This document shows positions 20,801-32,800 of a stretch of DNA of 64,000 nt, piece by piece; the first letter of the stretch is position 1, and each line of letters opens with the position of its first letter. The position numbers were made by a program, and so were the translations under genes. This DNA comes from Tubulanus polymorphus. Its lineage: Eukaryota > Nemertea > Palaeonemertea > Tubulaniformes > Tubulanidae. The DNA lies in the NCBI RefSeq assembly GCF_964204645.1, contig NC_134033.1, forward strand, positions 8,654,231-8,718,230, in the 5' to 3' direction. Under the pieces are notes generated by a model. The model was not told where the DNA came from. It did not search any database and saw only the letters and a list, made by a program, of their open reading frames with translations.

Positions 20801-23800
20801 TTCATCGATTTGGGTTGTCAATTAAGGCTCTGGCGGTTGATCTGCCGACTATCATACCTGCATCACAAGTCTCCACAGTTGTAGACGAATGGAAGATATA
20901 TAGCAATGACTTGCTTGAAGATGATTGGTATAAAGACTCAGATGGAATAAGGTTACGAATTGATAAAGCATGGGAGAAAATATTTGTTCGCCAGACTGCT
21001 TCTGGTGATAGCAAATATACTGTCCTGCCCAAATTGGTAATGGCATGCCTTACTATATCTCATGGTAGTGCTGAGGTTGAAAGAGGGTTCTCTGCCAATT
21101 CACGCACCATTACTGGTTCAAGGGCAAGTCTTGGAGTTGAAGCAATTACAGGTTTGAGAATGATCAAGGACAAATTAAAGACCACTGGACAGAAGCCATG
21201 TGAAATGACATTATCACCTGAGCTACTATCATGCTGTAGACGGTCTTATAAAAACTATACAGAGAGACTTAAGAAAGAGAAAGAGATGGCTGAAAAGGCA
21301 AATAAGAAAGCTCTAGAAGATAGAAAAAGAGCCGAGGAGGCAAAGCAGGTAGAGACAGAATATGAAAATACAAGAAAAATCCTTGAAACTAGAAAATTAG
21401 AGTTGTTGGAAGTTGATCATTCATCCATGGAATCAATGATGACAAATAAACAACTACTCATGGAAGGCAATGAAAAATTGGCCAAAGCTATCAAGGAAAA
21501 GGACCTTACACAAATCAAAGTTGCACAGTGCATGATTGAGGTGGCACACAATAAATTTGATAAACTTGAGAAGGAAATGAAAGACAATCGACAGAGAATA
21601 GGTGAAATTGAGAAAAGGAAGAGAAAATTAAATGATGACCATGCTGAAACCATGAAAAAGCTAAAATGTTAAGATATGAACGGTGTGTAGACACATTCAT
21701 CGTTGTACTGTATAAGCCCTTGGTCATTGTTCTTTTATTAAAGTGTAATTTTGTCTTATAGTTAAGTGAAATTAATCATTTTGTACTATTTACCAGTTTC
21801 ATGGTGTTTTAAAACAGTTTTGTAAAAACATAATGCACCATCAGTGTTTAGTTTGTTATGATATAGTTTGTAGTGTTGCGAGTTAATAATGTTTATATAA
21901 TGTTTATAAGTTCATGAAAAGTTTAGCATTATGTTTGTAAGTTTATACAGTGTAACCTCGATATAACGAACTCCATGGGACCTACGAGCAATCATATGAT
22001 TGCTCGTAGATGGGACTGAAATCTATGTTCGCTATTTAACCGATAGTTCGTTATATCAGGTGATAATTGTAATAAATCCACCAATCGGGACAAAATATAT
22101 AGTTAACTGATAAATCGTTATATCAGGGTTCGTTATAACGAGGTTCCACTGTAGTTAAGATTTTAAATAGTAATACTCTGATACCTTTTGTATCTACCGG
22201 GTACCTCACTGCAATTTATTATGAGTTGCTGCTGTCATTCAGTTTATTGTAAAATGTTTTTTCGAAAAAAAGAAATGAAAAAATGTAATAAATAAACTTT
22301 ATTTTCTAGTTTCAGATTACTGAAGTTCATTCAAAGACATCTGTGAATATGATGCTGCAGGTTGTATCCTCTCTTAATATATTAAAGTCCTATTTTCTGA
22401 TGGATATCCTATATATTCTATGAAATTTTCCTATTTCTGGACACTCTTCCTATTTTTTTTATGGACCAGATCACTGGAACCCCTGAAGGCAGAACTCGCG
22501 TTTGAAAAGCGCAAATATAATAGAAATAAAAAAGACGAGATAATCTATCAATCAGTAATAAGATTTTTTGTTATGATTTCAATAATAAATATCATAATCA
22601 TAATAATTATAGTAATAATAACAGTGATAATAATAATAATTATTATTATTATTGTAACTCATGATGACATGTAAGATTTGAATGGATTTTGAACAATAAA
22701 TTGTCGCTCTCTTCAACGAACTAAACCAAACATCATATTCTAATAATTAGGATTATTATTACTATCAGAAAGGGATCGTCACTGATGCATGAGTGACGAT
22801 AGTCAGTGATGAATGAGTGACGATAGTCAGTGATGAATGAGTGACGACAGTCAGTGATGCATGAGTGACGACAGTCAGTGATGCGGGGTGTGATTATGTA
22901 ATCACAGTCTCCTATTCATAAATGTAATCACTTACAACAAGTCATTTCAAACCAGTTCTTAAAAATGACAAGCCTTACAGTAAATCAAGTACACGATCCG
23001 CTATCCTACGCCGATGATGACCAAACGCAAATCTCAGACGACGATGAACCCGGACCACCCTCACCAACCAGCGATAGTATTCAAAGTAGCGATGACGACT
23101 ACGAACCAGGAAATTATCAAGGACAAAGCCATGATGATGAAGAAGATGTAGTAATGCAACATAGCGACGACAATGATGAGGAACCCGAACCGGCAGCAGT
23201 TCGAGCTTGCGGTCAAGGTCGTGATCTTAACCGCAGTCGTGGTCGTAATCGAGGTCGTGGTCGTATTCAGCGTGACATACACATAGATAATGATAATTGG
23301 GAAGATGTGTCTGAAATTGGCCCTGGGTCAAACCATCTTCGATTTAGACTACCAGGTCCATGTGGTCCAGCTCAAATGGACACCATCAGTGAAGATAGTC
23401 GATCGCTCGAATATTTCAAGCTTATATTCACTGATGAAATCATCAACGACATCGTAAACGAAGTGAACCGTTATGCAACAGAAAAAAGGCTCAACATGAG
23501 TGAACATTCGAGGATGAGACAATGGACGCCAACTACGCAAAACGAATTCGAACGTTTTCTCGGAGTTGTTCTCAATATGGAAATAATTAAAGTCCCGTCC
23601 ATAGCTGCTTACTGGTCTTTATCCTGGTGTAACACCATTCCATTTTTCCGAAAATCGATGAGCAGAATTCGTTTTGAACTACTATTTCACACGACACTGC
23701 ATGTCGGTCACAGCAACCCTCAGGACGTACCACAGAATCGCGACCATCCGATAACCCCGATCCTGGAAAAGATCATGGCGAATAATCAAATGCACTACAT

Positions 23801-26800
23801 TTCATTCCAAGAGCTCTCGATGGATGAATCTATGGTCGGGTATAAAGGCAGGATCCATTTCAAGATGTACTGTCTGAAAAAACAACCAAATGGGGCATCA
23901 TTCTGAAAACTTTGGCGTGTCCACATTCTGGATACCTACTAAATGCTATATTGTACTGTGGGCGTGATGAAAACCGAGTGTGCGAACCAGATTTGTCTAT
24001 CACAAACTGTGCCTGATGTGGTTGCCCCATACGCTTATTGGGGCCAACAACTGTATTGTGACTGTAGACTCTACAGCAACATCACATTAGCCGATATCTC
24101 TACAGTAAAAAGTTTCATTTCACCGGTACTTTGATGCTGAATCCAGCCGGAGTACCGCCGCAGGCAAAGCTACGAGCGATATGAATGTCGGAGACATCAA
24201 AGCTTTCAAAAACAACCTGATTTTGAACTGGCGGGACAAGGGAGTTTTCTCGATGAACTAATTATTCGAAGGGAGACGAGGCAGTCGAAATTGCCCGTAA
24301 TCGCCGAGGACGCGGTGACAAAGTCGTTCGTAAACCCGCGGTCGTCGAAGACTACAACCATCATATATCGTGAGTGGATCTTCATGACCAGTTCAACAGC
24401 TATTACTCTTCGTCGTACAAATCCGTAAAATGGTGGCGAAAAGTTTTCTTCTGGCAGTTGGAGAGTACGATCACAAACGCATTCATACTGAATAAACTAA
24501 ACACCGAAGGTATAGACAAGCGTTACACGTTGTTCAAATTCCCAAGAAGAACTCGTAAGTCAACTAGTATAGGGTTCTGGCCTAGCGGGCCACCTCAACT
24601 TCCGCACGAACAGCGTTTGAACAACACGTTTCATGGATTAGCGGTAGGTGGAAAGCGTGATTGCAAGATTTGCTCGGACAGATTGGCTGGGAACGACGAA
24701 CAACAACTTACTATTGCGATAGGTGCAAAGATCACTCAGCATTACACCCCGGGGAGTGTTTCAAGCATATCACCGAAAAAGGAAGTTATTACTGTAAATA
24801 CATTTTCACAAATAAACGTCAACTGTTGTAAATATGTTATAAAAAAATATGCACTGATTTGCTGAATAAAAAAAAAATAGAAAATAGTTGCAGTAAATTT
24901 TTAAAAAATCGTTCTTTTTGGGATTCGAACCTTATTTCTCACCCATTAACATTGTTTTGGCCCCTGGCATCTTCATCAGGAACTTGATTTCGATCAAATC
25001 GAAGTGGAAAGTAAAGGAAAAGTCAGTCAACCGGAAAGGTTCATGAGGAAGATACAATTTTGGAGGTTTTTTCGTAGAAACAAACACATCAAAGTTGGAT
25101 TCACGTATGATTGATGACAATTCAGACGGATGAAAATATTTTTACTTGACTTTTACTCTTTACTTTTTATTTGACCTTCGGATTACCTTATTTTTACGGT
25201 ACCTGAGCTGACCCTCTGGGTCACCAAATTTGAGAATGAGCATTTTCTTTAAATAGCCCTACCTTTTATCTTTCAGAAAAAAATATAGTTTTGTGGGTAT
25301 CTATTCAGCAAGTGCGCGTGTTCAGAATATCCCAAAACAAGCAAAAAGAATTAAATGAGAAATATAGCTGCCAAGCAGCGATGACGGGTTTTCTGCAAAG
25401 TCATTCAGAATGATGGGAGTTGTAGTAAATTGAAATACCGATACATAGAATAAAATGCATTGACAGATTCGAACCTAATATGCAACTACTGTGTAGACGT
25501 CAAATATGATTTAGCTTTGAAACCGAACATACGCAGACGTACATTCAATCAACAAATATGAATTTATTTGACCAGGCATTTATTCTGGCATTCAAACATC
25601 ATGATACTGTATTATCACCATGCTTATAAATGGATCTGTCCTATTAAGAACTCATCTTAAGCACCTGCTAAGTCGATAGATTGAGTGAATTTATAGATAA
25701 GAACGTATTATGATTTAGAATAGATTTAAGAAGTTAATGTTTTTATTGAAATATTTGAATAAATACATATATTGTTGTGTAGATTCAATAAATTATGAAT
25801 TGATTTGGTCTGGGTTTCTGGCTGATGTTGATTTTGGTTTCTATGGATTAAAAATTCTATAGTGATAAACAATTGATACCTGCAACATGTGTGTAAATCA
25901 AACCTATTCCACTAGTTGCGTGTGTTAACTAATAAACGGGAGAGTCACTCTTGATCCGAGTTATTAGAACTAGGGGTCCAGGGACACCATGCCCACTTGG
26001 GAAGTGATTTCAGATGCTCAACAATCTAACAATTTCAATATTCAACACCCCCTGGTGACCATATACAAAAACCAATGACCTTGGAACTCACAACAATCAT
26101 AGAACATGTCAGCAGCTTCGATTTTGTAATTGATTGTGATAACAAAATATGCCTCGATACCAATTTAATATGGAAATACAAAGTTATTCTACTATTCAAC
26201 GCTCCCTGGTGACCATATTGAAAACCCAATGACCTTGAAACTCACTAAAATCATAGAACATGTCACGACCTATAACTTTGTAATCGATCATCTGTACCAA
26301 TATAATAAGGAAATACTAAGTTATTCTACTATTCAACGCCCCCTGGTGACCATATAGAAAAGTAATGGCCTTAAAACTTGCCACAATCATAGATGATGTC
26401 ATGAGCTACAACTTTGCAATTGATTGTGGTTACAAAATATGCATTGATACGAATATAATATAGAAATACTAAGGTATTGTATTATTCAACGCCCCCAAAT
26501 GACCAATGACCTTGAAACTCACAACAATCATAGAACACGTTATGAGCTACAAGTTTCTAATCGATTGTGGTAACAAAATACGCTTAGGTATCAATATAAT
26601 GTGGAAAAACTTTTTCCCACCTACGAATGAGTACTGATGACACCAAGATGGCCGCCAATTGCGTCATAATTGGCTGATCAAAAATACCTCAGGTATAAAA
26701 CATCCCTTTTCAAAGAATACCCATCACAAATTGCAATAAGAAATGGCAAACCAGTAGGAAGCTATAGGAATCAGAATTCAGGCCAAAATTAACATTTCTG

Positions 26801-29800
26801 GGCACTAAAAAAGGTCATAGGACGGTCATCTTGAGTCCGATCGACCCAATTTTTGTTATGCTGATGGGCCCTGGGGGGATTCACATACATCCGAAAGATC
26901 AAGATAATTGATCAAAGCGTCTTCAAAATTTCCCTCAAAAAGTTCAAAAATGTGTAAAAAGTGCTGATTTTGGCGAACAACAATGGCTGCCAGTTGGCCA
27001 TCTTGATTCTGTCAGGGCCAGTTTTTGGGCTGAAGATGTGTCTAGGGTAGATACATGTGTAACCCAAATATCAAGACATTACCTTGAAGCGTCTTCAAAA
27101 CTTCCCAAAATAACTGGATTCCGTCTACGGACGGACAGACAGACGAAAAGTGAACGCAATAGCCCGCTGGGACTAAAGTCCCAAGTAGGCTAAAAGTAAT
27201 GTTCATTTAGTTATAGAAATTCATTGCCTTTTTGAAAATTCTGTAATAATATTTGTTGTGTCTTAATTTTATTACTGTATGAACCAATGATATGCTTTGT
27301 AAATATGATGTAATAAAATAAATTTGAATTTGAATTAAATTTGAACATGAGAATCAAGCAAAACTTGTGTTTTTTCAACTTGTCTTACTTGTCTTCTGTT
27401 AACAGTTCCAGAGTTCCAATTACAATCAAATCCAAATTGGCTAAAAAGTACATAGGACAAAATGAAATGAACTGTTAGTTACTGCAAACCTATTCCAGTG
27501 TTATGTCGATCGTGTTGAATCACTTTGCCTGAGTTGAAAGAATCAGATGTTCTATGGTGCAACATCGGTTGAAGAGAGATATCTTGGTGTTGACTGTCCT
27601 TGACCATTTTACTTCATGCGTTTGACATTGGAATCAGCATCATACCCATTTGAACTACAAAATATTCATACAACATGAAAACCTACAGTACATGTATACA
27701 GTAATCAAACTTTCACCGATGTTGGATATTTGAATGAACGTTAGGCTTATTTCAGTATTCTAAAGTAATAATAAGCCCAATCAATAGGCCCTATTCCCAT
27801 TGGAACAATTGTATAATGCGTATGTTATCAGTCAAGATTGGAGAAATCGGTATACCAAACCTACGAACAGCAAAATGTACAGGCCTACAATGATTTCTGG
27901 TATACAAGCCGTGACCACATGAACGTTTTGGATCTAGGTTTGACTATTTATGTCAGCAGGTCAGAGAAGGCCTGAGTAAAATTTAATTGCACGGCTCAAA
28001 TCAATTAGCCTTTCTGCGTGTGAATACTTCACTGTATTGTTTTAAAAATAGGCCTATCGTGTGAATTAGTACATAGACTGATTTAGACTTTAAGCTAGTC
28101 CTGACCAAATCCAATCCATGTTATAATGGCACCAGTTTTAGTAACATCACTGTAGGGCCGACGAGAGGGAAAAAGTTGTGTTTGAAGTACATATAGGCAT
28201 GGTAGGCTTTTCGTACTCACTTAATACTTAAAACGCTGTTGTTACCTGTACGTGACTGTACGGTGATTTCTACAGGTTAGCCGTATGTGAGTATGTTGAC
28301 GCTCAGACTTGCAATATTGGGATTCGAGACCAAACGAAAAAAAAATCCAGTGGTTCTCTAGTGATTTAACCACTGTACCACAGAACACAACTGCGGGGTG
28401 GATGGAATTTGATTTACAAATAGCCTAGCCTCACCTAACCCAAACTCTATTCTTTTACGCATGCGCGTTTGCAGATTATAGGAACTCACGTACAGCGTTT
28501 TAGGGAGCTCACGTACGGTTAACCTGTGGATATCACCGTACAGTCACATACGGGTAATAACTTCGTACTTAAAAAATGGTATTGGCTACTAAATAATAGG
28601 CCTATAGACAAATAAATACCGGTACTGCGGTAGGCTTTCTTAGCTTCCACACTTCACAACCGAACTGGCCAACCAGTATATTTAGTCCAAGTACGCACCA
28701 ACCGGCACAGGCCTAACACTGTTTGTCAACTGTGTGTACCGTAGTAGGCTATCGATAAACACCTGATACTTTTCTGTCGTTTGTTTTCTCTCTGAGACGA
28801 ACGTAATTCTAGATACAATACTCACTACACTACACTCACTACAATACTTCGTAATTCTAGTAGCCTTCCGCGACTCAACGAGCTTGATTTAAACTTGATC
28901 AATTCAAAATCTGTTTATTGACGCTTTTGGTTACATGAACTGATCAGCAATATACTTAAATAAAATAACCGGAATAACAAGAAATCAAAAATATTAAAGA
29001 ACTAACAAACAAATGCCCGTAAACCTGTCAGACACGCGAACGCCGGACTCGTAAACTCTTGGACTCGGACCGCTGAGCAATAAATTCATAAAATTGACTT
29101 TGAAATTGATTGTGGAGAAGAGAGGGAATAATTCGATAGCTCTTCCTCATAAAGAAGAGAGAAATTTCGGAAAGAAAACACAACATGGCTACTGATTGAA
29201 CGGAGCCAAATTTCCGATGTTTACGGCTGGCTCGACAGTGCTTTTATAACGTGGATTTATCAAAATTCCCATGCAGTATCTGGAGATTGAAGTGAGCTGA
29301 AGGATATCATACGGATTGTATCGGCGACAGCGGTAAGGTAAGGAAGCCTTTACACTTTTAACAAAAACTGTGTGGAAAAGGGAAAAAAATAATAATAATC
29401 ACGCGAATTTCAATAGGGTTTTCTGTGAAGCAACAGAAAACCCTAATTACACTTTTTGATTAGAAATACATGCCGGGAAAGGGTTAAACACCAAATATCA
29501 TCACATTTTATCAGCAGACTCGGTGACAGGCAGCAGATTAATAGTACCATACCTACCTTGAACACGCATCTTATTCCGTAAATGCACTGAATTAAAAATG
29601 AAGGATATGTTTCAGATTTATTCACCATACGATTGCACAGACACGCATTAACTTAACTAGAATCCCCCGAACACCTGCTTTGAGCCCCTGGCTCCATTAA
29701 ATGAAAGCCGATGAAAAATTATTTCATTTTAATCGATGATTTTATTTCTCCGGCATCCCAAATGCTATGACTTAACCCTAGTAATTGCAAAATCAGGATT

Positions 29801-32800
29801 TCAGCCCAGAGGGCGAGAGGGCGACTCATAACCACTTTTAATTTGTTTCCCTTATAAATGGGAGAGAAGGAACACCAACCAGAAAAAAATTATGTTAATA
29901 AAACTCAATATTATTGTACATATTGTAAAAAATACATTGATTAATCACGAAAAAAACTGCATATCATTAAAAAAATGTAATAGATTTTGAGACACCCGAA
30001 AATTAGAAAATATGAAAAAAAGATGAAATTAGATGTGATGTTTGTGACGAATTTATAAGGAAAAGGAATTATGAAAGACATCTTTAATCACAAAAAAACA
30101 CCAACAAAATTTAAGTAAAAATATTTTAGGAATTGATTATTTTGATAATAAATCTCAATAAGTAAAAAAAATCGATTAAAAATCCAGTTTCAAACACTAA
30201 ATCTATTTCAAATAAACCTTATATGAAAAATGTTAGACATTATATTGATTCATTAGAAATATAAGATACAATTGAAATTTTAGAAACATTACATAGAAAA
30301 ATCGGTCCTGCAGCTATTAAATTTAGATTTTTTAATGGTGCAACAATACAAGATTATAGTATATTTGATGAAATTGGAAAAAAACAATGATTTTGAAACA
30401 GATGGTGAATAGCCAAAATTAGTATTTCTGGAAAAGTAAGTTTTATAAAATCAGAAGAAAACATGAAATGTCGCTAAAGACGACTGATGTCCCCACATCA
30501 GGTGAAACAGGTGTAAAATATACCCCGAGTGTATGTCGACCTATTTCTGAAGGCAGGGAATGAAAAATACAAAACGGCTTCCGGTGACCTTGTCCTTTGA
30601 CCTAAAGCACTCGAAATCTAATCGCTCATTCACGGTATCTAGGGTAACCCATCCATTAAAGTCCACAAAGTTATCTTATATCGTTTATGAATTTAGAGCC
30701 CGGTAATGAAAAATACAAAACAGCACCTGGTGACCTTGACCTTTGACCTACAGGATCCAAAATGTAATCAGTTACTCGCGGTCTATAGGATAACCCATCC
30801 AAAATTGTCACCAAATTATCTTAAACCATCTAGGAGATAGAGCCCGGAAATGAAAAATACATAACAGCTTCTAGTAACCTTGACCTCTGACCTACAGGAC
30901 CCAAAATCTAATTACTTACCCATGGTCCCTAGGATAACCTATCCACAGAATTTCAGTAAGTTATCTTTGACCGTTTATGAGTTCGAGCCCGGCAATGAAA
31001 TTCGCAAAATGGCTTCCTGCGACTTTGACCTTGGACGTACAGGACCCAAAATCTAATCATCACTAACCTCATATAGTACAACACAACTGTTGAATTAGAA
31101 GAAAATCTGTCGAAGGGTTTAGCTGCTAGGGCACGGAAACCACTGCGGACAGATGGACGGACATACGGACTGACAGACAGATGGACAAACGGACGGACGA
31201 CGTTGTATATACAGTATGCAACCCCCCCCTCCACAAAGCGTTGTAGGGGCATAAAGATGGAATATAATATTCAAACATGTTCTAATGAAATAAAAGACAA
31301 ATAAGAAAAATATTTAATGAACGTCATATTGAAGAAAGATATTTTAAAGGTTCTGGTTTTACATTGAATTAAATTTTATTTTTAGATTTAGATATTTATA
31401 ATACAAAAAGAAATAAAACATCAAAAAGTAATAAAATGTTTACAAATGATTTTCACGTTTTAATACTTTATGCTCAATTTCTTATGTAACATCGACTAAG
31501 GTTTTTATTTCGTATTGTTTTTTTGCTAGTTTTATTTTGTTATTTATTGACGCTAAGAATACTTTTCTGTATCCCATTTATAAGGAAATAAAAATAAAAG
31601 TGGTGATGAGTCGCCCTCTCGCCCTCTGGCCTGAAACCCTGATTTTGCAATTATTTACCCTGATTTATGAACCAGTTCACTTACTTAGTAAGGGCTCATA
31701 TACGTTAATCCTTCGCTGTACAGTACGCCAGTAACTCACGGCCGCATTATTTGGTGACTGAATCCTTACAGAAACTGGCCTTGAATAGCGACTGTAACTG
31801 TCAAAACGTATATCGTGAAACTGAAAAGAAGTAAAAGCGACGGTTAATGAATTATCTCCCCACAGCCTAAAGCGCATACGACGAGAATCACCCGAGGCAT
31901 CATGTAACAATTTTTATGAATTTCGATGTTTGGTTTGCTTACAGTGGAACAAGAAATACACTGAAACAAACCTACAGCTCACCTAATAATCAGAAGCTTT
32001 TCTATTATTTGAAACCATCCAAATAACAAGCCCCTGTCATCGGACGCTTATTCGTCTAAGGCTGATACTATTTCAATTGAGGTTTAGTGAAATAATAAGA
32101 AATCGGCCCATTATGGGGGTACTTTGAACGCTTCTTATATTGTCAACTTTCTCAACATAGTCACAAACACGTAGACATAGAACGGTTACAATCAAACAAT
32201 GCTTTGCAATCCCAAACCTGCTTTTTTCAAAACCTACCCTGACTTTCATGACGTACGTCTTTCTTACTTTTAGATCCCCCAGTTCCGCTGTTGTCGTTTT
32301 ACCATTTGTCCGCTTATTCCACATGCCGTCATCTGTACTCTTATACGCAATTTGATATTCGTAATTCCGACTGTATTCATTATAAATATTCGGTGGAGTC
32401 CATGAAAACCTGACACCGTTTTCATCAACGGTTAAACTATCGCGAAGAATAGTTGGTCGTTGCGTAGCTGTGATAACGCTCACCTCTGGCGAATGTACGG
32501 TCTCCATTACTTCCTCTGACTGGCCACTACGGAAATAAGCCTTAATTTTGAAATGGTACTCAGTGTTTTCTAGGATGGCATCCCACAAAAGATCACGCTT
32601 GGTTACTGTTTTGCTCCATGACCCGTGGTCTATAAAAGAACGAAAAAGGGAGTTTCTTTTATGAAGTATCAGCAACGCCTACGTATCTACAAGTTAAGCC
32701 AGAACTTTTCTAATTAATTACTTACCGAGCTTTATGGTGATTTTATAGTTAATTATATTGTAGCCGTCAGCACAGACTGGTCGCTTCCATTCCAACCAGG

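Larger units (their letters stand above)
18720..22485 (+). mobile_element. hAT-superfamily transposon, boundaries approximate
   Basis: The transposase gene at 19246-21672 is flanked on both sides by clusters of TCCTATTT words (18720-18800 and 22385-22460), possibly subterminal repeats. The right side holds CACTGGAACCCCTG ending at 22485, whose complement CAGGGGTTCCAGTG looks like a hAT terminal inverted repeat. A convincing left terminus and an 8-bp target duplication were not found, so the limits are tentative. A pogo-type MITE sits in its 3' part. Confidence 0.5.
29780..31655 (+). mobile_element. Deletion derivative of the PolB/Polinton-like element
   Basis: 83-base terminal inverted repeats at 29780-29862 and 31573-31655 begin AGTAATTGCAAAATCAG and contain GAGGGCGAGAGGGCGACTCAT-type words. 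Inside lie remnants of the zinc-finger/PolB reading frame that match 62200-63010. The inside is itself interrupted by the tandem array at about 30475-31262. The TIR word order corresponds to the complement of the hairpin at 61599-61702. Confidence 0.75.
17876..32237 (-). other. Gene B last intron (~14 kb), transposon sink
   Basis: If 17634-17875 belongs to gene B, this whole stretch is intronic apart from the missing linker exon. It holds a hAT gene, a pogo-type MITE, a piggyBac pseudogene, two tandem arrays, a Mutator-type MITE and a PolB-element derivative. In 17876-18700, 24833-25440, 25640-26035, 27190-28224 and 28575-29400 I see no clear structure. Confidence 0.5.

Noticed and set aside
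28300-28330. GGGATTCGAGACC as a tRNA gene
   Set aside because: Only a B-box-like word inside a MITE; no cloverleaf could be drawn.
30480-30525. CTGATGT...GGTGAAACAGG as another hammerhead ribozyme
   Set aside because: The hairpin CTGATGT/ACATCAG consumes the box that must stay unpaired, so the core cannot form.
31677-31910. Minus-strand ORF as the missing gene B linker or tail exon
   Set aside because: It has an acceptable TTTTCAG acceptor in phase 0 but no similarity to the linker or PAN exons of A and C, and no fitting donor with phase 1.
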